Assembly (NCBI GenBank): GCA_030151135.1
Contig: JASLEQ010000395.1
Span: 1 to 19,340 of the forward strand
Source of the DNA: Candidatus Sulfotelmatobacter sp.
GTDB taxonomy: Bacteria > Acidobacteriota > Terriglobia > Terriglobales > SbA1
DNA length: 19,340 nucleotides
Direction of reading: 5' to 3'
Shown here: positions 1 to 7,696 of the stretch, one piece after another
How the letters are laid out: every line of letters begins with the position of its first letter
How positions within the stretch are numbered: position 1 is the first letter of the stretch
Made by a program: the position numbers and the translations under genes
The notes under the pieces: generated by a model
Database searches by the model: none
What the model saw: the letters and a program-made list of their open reading frames with translations, nothing else
Told to the model about the DNA's origin: nothing

Positions 1-295
1 GCTGCGTCCGGAATAGCTGAATCTGGAAATGCTGGTAGATCGTATAGATGTCGAAAAGCAAGACCATCCCGACCAGGCCCATAATGATGTCGTTCAAAGG
101 GACGGTACTTACTTCCGAGTACCTGATATGCAGAGATGGGAATCCAAAGGAGACAATGCCTGCGGTCAAAAGCAATGTCGTAAAAACCGCGCAAATCCAG
201 AGCCACCAATCCCGGCGTTCGATCACGCGCATCCGCTCGCGTAACGTTTCGCCGGTATCGTGCACGTTCGCGTCCCTGTTCGCTGCTAGTCGCAC
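1..295 (-). CDS. N-terminal part of a two-helix membrane signalling protein (truncated by window edge)
   Basis: The minus-strand frame is open from position 295 to the window edge, giving 98 visible residues. I place the start at GTG (295-293), which has a GGAGA Shine-Dalgarno six bases upstream and an in-frame stop just before it; the nearby ATG in another frame runs into a stop after three codons. The visible part has a polar N-terminus (about 30 residues), a Trp-rich first membrane segment (about residues 29-50, beginning RRDWWLW), a short loop, and a second membrane segment (about 67-90, containing GLVGMVLLFDIYTIYQ). I recall this two-helix module ahead of GAF, GGDEF or histidine-kinase output domains in Acidobacteria, but the output domain is outside the window, so the function is inference. 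It follows the hybrid kinase gene on the same strand after about 230 bases and may belong to the same signalling cluster. Confidence 0.65.
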   Translation of the reverse strand, partial: MRLAANRDANVHDTGETLRERMRVIERRDWWLWICAVFTTLLLTAGIVSFGFPSLHIRYSEVSTVPLNDIIMGLVGMVLLFDIYTIYQHFQIQLFRTQ

Positions 296-526
296 ATTGT
301 TCTCCAATCAGAAGCACGCACGGTCCAGGTTTAAGACTTGGGGGAGGCTGTCTGTTTCAGAGCAAGGGAGAGACCATAATCGCCTTTTAGCTTCGCGGTA
401 AGCTCCTTCTGTTCAAGCACTTAGAATCTTCTTCACTCGTCGCCTTCAGAGACCCGGGCTCGGGCGTCCATCCATCGGACTTTTGTCCAGTTCTGGTACG
501 TTTGTTCAATAGAAAGGGAGCGAAGG
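296..526. other. Intergenic gap between hybrid kinase and truncated membrane protein
   Basis: This stretch separates two minus-strand genes. I find no convincing open frame on either strand; the plus-strand frame across 48-401 has no coding character and is antisense to the truncated gene. There is a short GC palindrome-like element (CCCGGGCTCGGG near 452) and a weak GGAC-tttt-GTCC stem near 478, neither followed by a clear T tract on the minus strand. It probably carries the promoter of the truncated gene, but I cannot pick convincing -35/-10 boxes. Confidence 0.4.
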
Positions 527-3514
527 TTACAATCCAAGTTCCTGATTACTAACCAGTGAAACGGCCGCCATCATTTGCGACTTGAAGTCATTGAAGAGCG
601 CGGGAACCGTAGAAAGGGATTGTTCGCGTCCCAATTTTTCCAGATCGCGCGCCTGCGCAGCAGCTTTTGTCATTCCCAGGTATCCTAATTCGCCCTTCAG
701 GGTATGAGCCACCCGCTCGATCGTCACAGCATCGGAGACCTGCACCGCATGTTCCAAGGCTGACAATTGTTTGGGCGTTTCTTCCGCAAAGATATTCAGC
801 ACCTCGCGCATCAGAGCTTCATCGCCGACTCTTTCCTTCAACCCGTCGATACTCCACGTCGTCTCCGGCAAGGTCGACTGCCCGGCAGATATTTTGGGCC
901 ATTTGTCATGAAGCAGGTGGATGGCATGCTGCAAACTCGCGCCGCTAACTGGCTTGGTCAGGTAAGCATCCATTCCTGCGGCCAAGCAACGTTCTCTGTC
1001 TCCTTCGATGGCGTGGGCGGTCATGGCAAGGATCGGAATGTGAGCTCCAGTGGTACGCTCTTTTTCTCGAATCTCCCGAGTCGCCGTCAGGCCGTCTTTC
1101 ACGGGCATTTGCACGTCCATCAGAACCAGATCAAAATGCTCCGCGGCGAGCCGGTTCAGGGCTTCTGCTCCATTCACCGCAACTACGGGACTGTGCCCGG
1201 CTTTCTGCAACATACCGACAGCTACGATTTGATTTACCGCATTGTCTTCAACCACCAAGATTTTGAGAGGCGGTACCTTCGGAGCGGTGATTGAATTCTC
1301 TCCAATCTTTTCCGGATTTTCATTTCGCTGCCCGAGCGCCCGCTGAAAAGCCTGCTGTAATTCCTTCGGACCTATCGGTTTCAGCAACCTGCCGGCAACA
1401 TCAAGTTGGCTGTACTTCTCCGACGATACCTGATGCCCTGGATAACTCATCATGACTAACGCAGGTTTACAGAGTCGAGGATCATTCCTGATCTCCTCGG
1501 CCACTCTGAATCCGGTTCCTTCCCGCAGGCTAGTGCTTATCACTGCTAACCGGAAAGGCTGCTCTCGGTCTGCTGCTTCTCGCAATGCCAGTAATGCGCT
1601 ACTTTCGTCCTTCACAGCGACGGGGCGCATTCCCCATTGTTCCGTCATGTCGCTGAGAATTCGCCGGACTTCCGCATTGTCATCGACGATCAATACTGGA
1701 ACCGATGACAATCCGCGATCCTGCAGAGGCGTGCAGGTATCGGCACTTTTTAGCGGAAGCGTGAAATAGAAAGTGCTTCCGTTGCCCTCAGTGCTCTCCA
1801 TCCACAATTTGCCGCCCATTAATTGCACAATCCGTGAGCAGATTGATAGGCCGAGACCTGTACCGCCGTAAGTTCGGGTTGTGCTGGTATCTGCCTGCGC
1901 AAAAGGCTCAAAGATGAGCTTCCGCTTTTCTTCGGCAATTCCGATGCCGGTATCTCTTACCGCAAATTCAAGTTCCACGTTACGATCTTGGCGATGAGTC
2001 AGGCAAACCCGAACGATCACTTCTCCCACTGGAGTGAACTTAACCGCATTGCCCACAAGATTGAGCAAGATTTGTTGCAGACGATTTGGATCCCCCAGAA
2101 GCCGGGCCGGGACTGCCGGGTCTACCTCGTAGGCCAGTTCCAGCCCCTTGTCGTGCGCCCGCAACGATAGACTTTTGAGCGCGTCTCTGGTCAGATCGTG
2201 CAGGTCGAACTCCAACTCCTCCAGCAGGAGTTTCCCGGCCTCAATGCGCGAAAAGTCCAGAACATCGTTGACAACGCCCAGCAGGAAATCGCCCGAAGAC
2301 TTGAGAATCTCCAGGTACTCTCGTTGATCGTTTGTAAGGCTGCTGTCCAGGAGAAGCTCCGCCATCCCTAAAACACCATTGATCGGCGTGCGTATTTCGT
2401 GGCTCATATTAGCCAGGAACTCACCTTTGATGCGGCTGGCTTCCTCTGCCCTATACTTTGCTTCCAGTAATTCGATAGCGATTCGATGTCTCTCGGTAAT
2501 CGCCGAGCCCACAATCAACCCTACCGCCGACAACACGAACATGAACAGCCGGAATTGGGTAAACATCTCCGGCTCTGGGGGAAACACATGTGCGGCGACG
2601 ACGATCCCGAAATTCAAGAGCAGCAGTCCAGAAGCAATGCGTTTTATCCCCTGACGAATCGCGATCCAGATCACCGGAATAAAACCCAGGTACATCGGTT
2701 TTAGGTTTGCAAAGCGAGGAGAAAACGAGAGCCATAACGAGAACAGCAGGAACGCAACCTGCGCTATCAGTTCAATGACGGTCCAGAAGGTCCACCTTAG
2801 GTTATCGGTACGCTCCGCTTTTTCGGATGTATTCGTGAGCAGGCTACGTATCCATGGGAATACATGGATGAGGAGGAACGGCGACACTCCCACCAACGCG
2901 ATCTCATCCCCGAGAAACCACAACAAACTGGCTTTCGGGAATCCTCGCCATGCGATTGAGTGATCGGCGGCCAAACAGGCCACCCCGACGAGCGTCGACA
3001 AAATACATGCACTGGTCGTAACCGCAACATAACGAAATACATCCGCCCGTCTTCGGAGCCCAAGATCAATCTTCATCACGTCCCGCAGCACATATGCGGC
3101 ACCACCATAGGCAACAGCCATAGCGACGGACCCAATCGTTTCGCCATAAGTGAAAAGCGATTGCCCGTAGAACATCCGACCAGCTAGGGTTCCTCCGAGC
3201 GCAACCAGGCCGGCGTATTCTGGTCCGACACCGAGCAGCAGCGCGAGAGAAAGGCCGGCAGCCGGATACCAAACCACGGCGCCGAGTTGTGACAAAAGGA
3301 TGACCGACGGATCGTTCAGTAGCAAAAACGCGGAGAGGAAAGACAAGCAGATCAACAAACGGCGGGTAATCGCAGCTCGATCCATCGCTGGGATGCTCGG
3401 TTTCCGCAACCAGGCACGCAAATTGATCCCGCGTTCTGGACTTTTCATGGGCTCTTGCAACGATGACGCAGCACTGCTTGCACCACGCTGTTCACCGCTC
3501 GGGGGCGGAAACAC
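527..3514 (-). CDS. BarA-like hybrid sensor histidine kinase: MASE1-HisKA-HATPase-REC-REC-HPt
   Basis: This 995-aa inner-membrane kinase relays phosphate His-Asp-His-Asp. Residue numbers follow the start chosen here: a multi-helix MASE1-type sensor (about 55-340); HisKA with H372 in FLANMSHEIRTP; HATPase with N-box N489, DTGIGI at 522 and GGTGLGLS; a first receiver (about 605-727); a second receiver with phosphoacceptor D800 in LVLMDVQMP and K854; and an HPt domain with H937 in AHTLKGE. The first receiver keeps an acidic pair and the conserved Lys, but the phosphoacceptor position reads Ser (LAVIST), so it is probably not phosphorylated. I chose GTG at 3514, two bases after the stop of the diguanylate cyclase gene, because GGGAG lies eight bases upstream; a longer frame begins with ATG at 3568 but has a poor ribosome site. 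Co-transcription with the two upstream regulators is very likely, and they are plausible phosphorelay targets. Confidence 0.93.
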   Translation of the reverse strand: MFPPPSGEQRGASSAASSLQEPMKSPERGINLRAWLRKPSIPAMDRAAITRRLLICLSFLSAFLLLNDPSVILLSQLGAVVWYPAAGLSLALLLGVGPEYAGLVALGGTLAGRMFYGQSLFTYGETIGSVAMAVAYGGAAYVLRDVMKIDLGLRRRADVFRYVAVTTSACILSTLVGVACLAADHSIAWRGFPKASLLWFLGDEIALVGVSPFLLIHVFPWIRSLLTNTSEKAERTDNLRWTFWTVIELIAQVAFLLFSLWLSFSPRFANLKPMYLGFIPVIWIAIRQGIKRIASGLLLLNFGIVVAAHVFPPEPEMFTQFRLFMFVLSAVGLIVGSAITERHRIAIELLEAKYRAEEASRIKGEFLANMSHEIRTPINGVLGMAELLLDSSLTNDQREYLEILKSSGDFLLGVVNDVLDFSRIEAGKLLLEELEFDLHDLTRDALKSLSLRAHDKGLELAYEVDPAVPARLLGDPNRLQQILLNLVGNAVKFTPVGEVIVRVCLTHRQDRNVELEFAVRDTGIGIAEEKRKLIFEPFAQADTSTTRTYGGTGLGLSICSRIVQLMGGKLWMESTEGNGSTFYFTLPLKSADTCTPLQDRGLSSVPVLIVDDNAEVRRILSDMTEQWGMRPVAVKDESSALLALREAADREQPFRLAVISTSLREGTGFRVAEEIRNDPRLCKPALVMMSYPGHQVSSEKYSQLDVAGRLLKPIGPKELQQAFQRALGQRNENPEKIGENSITAPKVPPLKILVVEDNAVNQIVAVGMLQKAGHSPVVAVNGAEALNRLAAEHFDLVLMDVQMPVKDGLTATREIREKERTTGAHIPILAMTAHAIEGDRERCLAAGMDAYLTKPVSGASLQHAIHLLHDKWPKISAGQSTLPETTWSIDGLKERVGDEALMREVLNIFAEETPKQLSALEHAVQVSDAVTIERVAHTLKGELGYLGMTKAAAQARDLEKLGREQSLSTVPALFNDFKSQMMAAVSLVSNQELGL

Positions 3515-3515
3515 G

Positions 3516-4616
3516 TCAGTATCTCCCGTGTTCAGCAACGAATTCTGCCGGCCTCGCGATTGGCGCATCGCAAAGTCCGTTATCAGCCACGATCACGCGG
3601 TTACGTCCAGACCGCTTCGCCTCGTAGAGTGCCGAGTCCGCGATTGCCAATAGCGCTGTTTCATCCGTCACTTCTCCCGAAACTGTTCCGCCGATACTTA
3701 CAGTCACGGGTATATCAAAACCTTCGGCCGCGATGGGGGTTTCTGCAACCGCTTGCCGAATGCGCTCCGCCAGCATGGCAAGCGTGCCGTCCGCGCACTG
3801 TGACAAAACAATGACGAACTCTTCCCCTCCGTAGCGGCCAACCACGTCGTAAGAACGAAGCGCGCTGCTGATTCGCGACGCCGCTTTTCTCAAGACCGCA
3901 TCTCCGCTCAGATGTCCGAATGTATCGTTAATCTTTTTGAAGTGATCGAGATCGATCAGCAGAACACCCGTTTGCCGTCTTGATCGAATGCCTCGTTCAA
4001 GTTCTGCTTTGAGAAGGTGCAGCGCTGCGCCGCGACTCCAAACCCCGGTCAAATCGTCGTGAGTCGCCTGGTATCGAAGTGCTTCCAGAGCATTGATCAA
4101 GTTGCGCTGTAACAGCAAGACCCGGTTCCCCGCCCGAATGCGTGCATGAAGCTCGCCAATATCAAAGGGTTTCGTCAGATAATCGTCGGCGCCGGCGTCT
4201 AGGCCCTCAACGATCTCGCGCTTCTCGTCTTTGCCGGAGATCAGCAGAATGTATTGATATCGGTCCGTCTGCCGAGACCGAATGCGTCGGCAAAGCTCAA
4301 TACCGTCAATTCCAGGCATCATCCGATCGAAAATGAGCAGGTCGGGAGTGACGTGCGCCTGCAGAAGATCCCAGGCCTGAGTGCCGGTCTCAACCGCGAA
4401 CACCTCGTAGCCCCATGCTTCCAGTCTGGCTTGCAGTACGCGCCGAAATAGTGGATCGTCTTCTGCAATCAGCACTTGCCGGCAGGCGGACTCGCTCGCT
4501 TCCACGCCGCCTAGATTTCGAAGCGTGTCTACGTTCAAAGTCGCTATTTTGTGGTTAGCCCCTTCGGTCCCACGTCCATCCCCGGAAACCGTGGCCAGAG
4601 GTAATCGCGTATTCAT
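3516..4616 (-). CDS. PleD-like response regulator: receiver plus GGDEF diguanylate cyclase
   Basis: This is a 366-aa cytosolic protein expected to make c-di-GMP from two GTP when its receiver is phosphorylated. Numbering from this start: receiver at about 47-165 with acidic residues in IAEDD, phosphoacceptor D97 in LLIFDRMMP, and K149 in LTKPF; a linking helix; then a GGDEF domain at about 186-342 with the substrate signature DDLTG, LLIDLDHFKKIND and the active-site motif GGEEF (263-267). An RxxD inhibitory site (RSYD) sits five residues before GGEEF, so product feedback inhibition is expected. ATG at 4616 is preferred over ATG at 4628 because GGAG lies six bases before it. The gene starts 62 bases inside the preceding regulator gene and ends two bases before the kinase start, which implies translational coupling. 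A 6-bp hairpin (4633-4649) lies just upstream of the ribosome site. Confidence 0.95.
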   Translation of the reverse strand: MNTRLPLATVSGDGRGTEGANHKIATLNVDTLRNLGGVEASESACRQVLIAEDDPLFRRVLQARLEAWGYEVFAVETGTQAWDLLQAHVTPDLLIFDRMMPGIDGIELCRRIRSRQTDRYQYILLISGKDEKREIVEGLDAGADDYLTKPFDIGELHARIRAGNRVLLLQRNLINALEALRYQATHDDLTGVWSRGAALHLLKAELERGIRSRRQTGVLLIDLDHFKKINDTFGHLSGDAVLRKAASRISSALRSYDVVGRYGGEEFVIVLSQCADGTLAMLAERIRQAVAETPIAAEGFDIPVTVSIGGTVSGEVTDETALLAIADSALYEAKRSGRNRVIVADNGLCDAPIARPAEFVAEHGRY

Positions 4617-5127
4617 TCGAATCTCCATTCTCGCGAAGCATCACTTCGCAACCACCCTCGTAATCTGTTCGAAGCAAAGGGGAAGGTGCGGTCTCCCGAT
4701 CCAGAGAGGTCCAGGGATGAGCCAGAGCCGACGCTTTCACCGCATCCTGCAACGCCAATACTCGCTCGCCCATTTTTATCCGCGCCCGCAATTCTGCTGG
4801 GATCGGCGGCTTCGTGATGTAATCGTCGGCTCCAGCTCGCAAGCCCGAAACAATATCGCTCTCATTGTTCCGCGCGGTAAGAAGGATCAAGTATGTTGAC
4901 GACAAAGTCCTGGAAGACCGCACTTTCCGGCAAATCTGAGGTCCGCTCAGCCCCGGCATGACCCAGTCAAGAATCGCGAGGCGCGGTGCGTCCGGAGCCT
5001 GCAATTCTCGCCACGCGTCCGTTCCGTTCTGCACAATGACGACCTCATAGTCAGGGGCAAGCAAGCCCCCAAGCAGTGTTTGAAAAAACGGATCATCATC
5101 GGCGATTAACAGCTTTGTTTTTGTCAT
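4555..5127 (-). CDS. Receiver-domain response regulator with short unclassified tail
   Basis: The 190-aa protein has one CheY-like receiver at about residues 4-122: acidic triad in IADDDP, phosphoacceptor D54 in AILDWVMPG, T84, and K106 in ITKPP. Its receiver and following helix (ELRARIKMGERVLALQ) resemble the matching part of the REC-GGDEF protein encoded next, so it may be a paralogue that lost its GGDEF domain. The last 60 residues match nothing I recognise and are partly encoded in the overlap with the next gene. No clear Shine-Dalgarno precedes ATG 5127; GGAG lies about 20 bases upstream. It is the first gene of the minus-strand operon, and a phosphate-sink, adaptor or relay role with the downstream kinase is inference. 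Confidence 0.85.
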   Translation of the reverse strand: MTKTKLLIADDDPFFQTLLGGLLAPDYEVVIVQNGTDAWRELQAPDAPRLAILDWVMPGLSGPQICRKVRSSRTLSSTYLILLTARNNESDIVSGLRAGADDYITKPPIPAELRARIKMGERVLALQDAVKASALAHPWTSLDRETAPSPLLRTDYEGGCEVMLRENGDSNEYAITSGHGFRGWTWDRRG

Positions 5128-5732
5128 AAATGTATGGGGCGCCCTGCTCCTGATCGCAACACCCTAAGTACCCGAGTACCTCGTATCTGCGTCACGAGCT
5201 ATCCAGGGCCCCTGCCCCACGCGTCTATCAATGCACGCCCCGTGCCAGCGGGAGCGACCCGTTGCTCTATCCGGCAAATGCTTATAAGTGAACAACTTAG
5301 CGATTATGGCTCGGTGCTTTCAACCCGGTGCCCATCGGCCATCCCTACCCCTCTCTGTTTGCCGCCAAGACTGTTGTCTGTATGTCAGACAGGCAGCCTT
5401 CCGCCGCGTAATGCACTGATTACACTCATCCTGCCGGCACCATTGACCTCCGACGCATACTCTTCCTCTGCCCGCTCCGCCCGCACTGAAATGCTCTATT
5501 CACTACTTAACCTTGGTGAGATTAGGCCTCGACCTTGTCCGCCAAAGCATCGGAATTCCAGTTACTGGACAGCGCCGAGCGAAAAGCGCTCGGTATGAAC
5601 GGATATTCCGTCGGAACAGAAGCTAAGGAGCGGAATTCAAGAGCGTGATTTTGGAACTCCCCGTGCTTCAGAATCATGTGTGCAAGGTACTGAGCGTCGT
5701 TGGATTTTTTAGGAAGTGTCCAGGAGAAAACC
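5128..5732. other. About 600-base gene-free region between two divergent signalling operons
   Basis: This region must contain the promoters of both the minus-strand kinase/cyclase operon and the plus-strand PilZ operon. An open frame at 5134-5598 (+) has unusual, Pro/Ser/Arg-rich composition, no ribosome site and no recognisable domain, and I treat it as non-coding. Visible structure: a direct repeat AGTACC-CG-AGTACC (5167-5180), a small stem TGTCTG-tatgt-CAGACA (5375-5391), and a 7-bp stem CCGAGCG/CGCTCGG with an AAAAG loop (5575-5593) not followed by a T run. I could not assign confident -35/-10 boxes. The length suggests a long 5' leader or an unannotated RNA, but nothing specific supports either. 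Confidence 0.5.
5575..5593. other. Perfect 7-bp stem-loop in the leader region of the PilZ operon
   Basis: CCGAGCG (5575-5581) pairs exactly with CGCTCGG (5587-5593) around a 5-base AAAAG loop. There is no U tract after it on either strand, so it is not a classical terminator. It lies 140 bases before the PilZ start codon and could be an RNA leader element or an operator; both are inference. Confidence 0.35.
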
Positions 5733-6098
5733 GTGATTGGAACTCGACTCTTTGAGGAAATAAGCTTTGCTGCTTCGCGCGAGCGCAGGCTGCACCGGCG
5801 GATACCTATCCCTATCCAGATAGAGCTCCGTCCAAAACATAACCCTGTTCCGATTCGCCTGAAAACGAGCGATATCAGCGTGGGCGGATGCTATGTGGAG
5901 ATGGGCGTCACTCTAGAGCCCGGCACTTCCCTCGACATCGTTCTCTGGCTAGAGCACGAAAAAATGTCGCTCGAAGGCACCGTCGCGACTAAGCATCCCC
6001 ACTTCGGCAACGGTATTGAATTCGTTGCAGTCCCCCCACAATTAGAGAACCGACTCCAACAGTTTGTTGAGCAGGCCGAAAGCAGCAAAATCATATGA
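5733..6098 (+). CDS. PilZ-domain c-di-GMP receptor protein
   Basis: The start is GTG at 5733, with AGGAG (5722-5726) six bases upstream; an upstream TTG at 5700 in the same frame lacks a ribosome site. The product is 121 aa. It has a single PilZ domain: the RxxxR motif is in RERRLHRR (R18/R19 to R22/R23), and DxSxxG is intact as DISVGG (D47-G52). Both c-di-GMP contact motifs are present, so ligand binding is likely. The downstream receiver gene overlaps its stop codon (ATGA), so the two products are probably made together. It may pass c-di-GMP level, set in part by the diguanylate cyclase encoded divergently, to an unknown target. Confidence 0.9.
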   Translation: MIGTRLFEEISFAASRERRLHRRIPIPIQIELRPKHNPVPIRLKTSDISVGGCYVEMGVTLEPGTSLDIVLWLEHEKMSLEGTVATKHPHFGNGIEFVAVPPQLENRLQQFVEQAESSKII

Positions 6099-6472
6099 GA
6101 ATCTTGTTAATCGAAGACAGTCGTATGTTGCGGATCGCAATGGAACGGTCGCTTTCAAAGGCAGGGTACAACGTGACTTCGATCGGCGACGGGCAGCAGG
6201 GGCTTGATCTGGCACAAACCACTCATCCCGACCTCATCATCCTTGACATGATGTTGCCCACACTGGAAGGGACAGGCGTACTTCGAGTGCTGAAGAAAGA
6301 TCCGTTGACGAAGCTCATCCCGGTAGTCGTTTTATCCGGTTTGTCTCAGAAGAATGAGCAGAAGCTTAAAACGGCTGGGGCCACAGCCTATTTCGAGAAA
6401 TCCAGGTTGGACTTGGACAACAATAGCGGTGCCTTGGTGAGTCTCGTCCAGGAGTTGTTTTCCTGCGCTTAA
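6095..6472 (+). CDS. Single-domain CheY-like response regulator
   Basis: This 125-aa protein is a lone receiver: acidic pair E7-D8 in LIEDS, phosphoacceptor D51 in IILDMMLP, S81 at the usual Ser/Thr switch position (VVLSG), and K102 in FEKS. The residue after the conserved Lys is Ser instead of the almost universal Pro, so the beta5-alpha5 loop may differ. There is no output domain, so it acts through protein contact or as a phosphate carrier. Its ATG overlaps the PilZ stop by four bases and has a poor ribosome site of its own, which points to coupled translation with the PilZ protein. Confidence 0.9.
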   Translation: MRILLIEDSRMLRIAMERSLSKAGYNVTSIGDGQQGLDLAQTTHPDLIILDMMLPTLEGTGVLRVLKKDPLTKLIPVVVLSGLSQKNEQKLKTAGATAYFEKSRLDLDNNSGALVSLVQELFSCA

Positions 6473-6876
6473 ATCCACCGCATCGTGATGCCCATCATTT
6501 GCGCCGAGGGGCTCGACTAATGATCGAGCCCAAAGGCATCCCGACCGAAATTCGTCACCGACCGCGAGAACTGCCAATCAACCTGATCAGCATCTTGCAA
6601 GACATTATCTGCAAACCTAATCATCCTTAGGCGGCGCAATCTAACTCCCAGAGCTGATCTCATTCCTATCTGCAATGAACCATCTTCCTACCGTCTGTCG
6701 CTTGGAGAATCATTCAGATTCCATACACTTCTCACGTAGACCCTGTTCGGCTAAATACTTGCATGCCACGATCTTGCGAGGCGACACCCTTGGTTGCTAA
6801 CGTGCATCATGTCCCTACGTTGATACAGAAAAATTTCCCTGGTCAACACCGATTCCAGCACATGGAGTATCGATCC
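6473..6876. other. Gap of about 400 bases between receiver and REC-PilZ genes, with one strong stem-loop
   Basis: I see no gene here. The frame of the next gene stays open back to ATG 6763, but that N-terminal extension is not typical of the family and lacks a ribosome site. The one clear element is an 8-bp perfect stem, GGGCTCGA (6509-6516) with TCGAGCCC (6524-6531), 37 bases after the receiver stop codon. Confidence 0.45.
6509..6531 (+). terminator. Stem-loop after the PilZ-receiver operon; possible terminator lacking a T tract
   Basis: The arms GGGCTCGA and TCGAGCCC pair perfectly (8 bp) around a 7-base loop. The following bases are CAAAGGCATC, so the U run of a standard intrinsic terminator is missing. 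Position just after the operon argues for an mRNA 3'-end stabiliser or a weak terminator. Confidence 0.35.
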
Positions 6877-7569
6877 ATGACATCTGAAATGACGTTTGAA
6901 TGTTTATTTGTCTCTCGTGATCCGGAGTTATTCAGGACGATTTCTTCAATCCTCCGTGAATTATCCATTTCGGTACAAATCTGTTTGCGACCCGCAAAGG
7001 CATTTGACTTCCTGGCAACATCACAGAGTGATTTGGTCGTAATTGATTGGGAAGGTGACGGCTCGAGCGAATTCCTGCAGAAGATCTGGCAACAAAAGAA
7101 GTCGAAGAAACCAACCCTGGTGGCAGTGTCTTCGAACAACTCGCGAGTCGCGGGCGCGCACATTGTGATCAAAAAACCAGTGTCGCGGGAATCCGCCCTC
7201 CATTCATTGCGAACGGCATACCGCTACATGCTCGTAGAACATCGAAAAAATGCGAGGCATGCGCTGATGATGCCAGTCACCGCTAGGGTTCCAAGCGGGC
7301 AGGAGATTGAGGCGATTGTCACCGATATCGGAGATGGCGGCCTGGGGTTGTGCAGCAGGCAGGCACTCGAAGTCGGCGATGTGCTCCCCATTCAACTCGC
7401 GCTTCCCGAAACGCCCCGTAAGATACTCATCCAGGCGCGTGTTGTCTGGACTCGCGATTTCGGCAGGGCTGGTTGTGAGTTCGTGCGAATTCCGCCCGTT
7501 GATCTCATGATTCTGAATGAGTGGCTGAAGTCGAGAAGTATTGTAAAAAAACCGCAACTGGCGGTCTAA
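6877..7569 (+). CDS. Degenerate receiver fused to a PilZ domain
   Basis: I start at ATG 6877 (GGAG nine bases upstream), giving 230 aa beginning MTSEMTFECLFVSRDPEL; an in-frame ATG at 6763 would add 38 atypical residues. The N-terminal 115 residues have a receiver-like fold pattern: D57 in LVVIDWE at the phosphoacceptor position and K100-P101 in VIKKP, but only one acidic residue (D15) where a pair is expected, so phosphorylation is doubtful. The C-terminal half is a PilZ domain with RKNAR (R123-R127) as RxxxR. The second motif reads DIGDGG, with Gly in place of Ser, so c-di-GMP binding may be altered. This architecture is, from memory, common in Acidobacteria. Upstream is a 400-base gap, so it is probably transcribed separately from the preceding PilZ-receiver pair. 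Confidence 0.85.
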   Translation: MTSEMTFECLFVSRDPELFRTISSILRELSISVQICLRPAKAFDFLATSQSDLVVIDWEGDGSSEFLQKIWQQKKSKKPTLVAVSSNNSRVAGAHIVIKKPVSRESALHSLRTAYRYMLVEHRKNARHALMMPVTARVPSGQEIEAIVTDIGDGGLGLCSRQALEVGDVLPIQLALPETPRKILIQARVVWTRDFGRAGCEFVRIPPVDLMILNEWLKSRSIVKKPQLAV

Positions 7570-7650
7570 AAGGTCAAAGGAACCGTTGAATGACGGAAGG
7601 ATACTTTGAAGCAGCCAAAGCCTTTTCCGCGTACCAGCTCTTCCCTCCTG

Positions 7651-7656
7651 TATGAT
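7651..7656 (+). promoter_or_regulatory. Possible -10 box (TATGAT) for the small basic protein gene
   Basis: TATGAT lies 40 bases before the ATG at 7697 and matches the -10 consensus at five of six positions. No good -35 is found at the right distance, so this is a weak call. Confidence 0.25.
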
Positions 7657-7696
7657 GAATGCAACTTCGCAGTTGAACTCCATAAGGAGAGGGTTG

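Noticed and set aside
5167..5180. GTAC-type repeats before the receiver gene, similar to those before the Spy-like gene (18155-18167)
   Set aside because: The half-sites are short and spacing differs; a similar pattern also occurs inside coding sequence near position 104, so chance is likely.
5134..5598. Plus-strand open frame of 154 codons between the divergent signalling operons
   Set aside because: No ribosome site, Pro/Ser/Arg-rich shadow-like composition and no domain.
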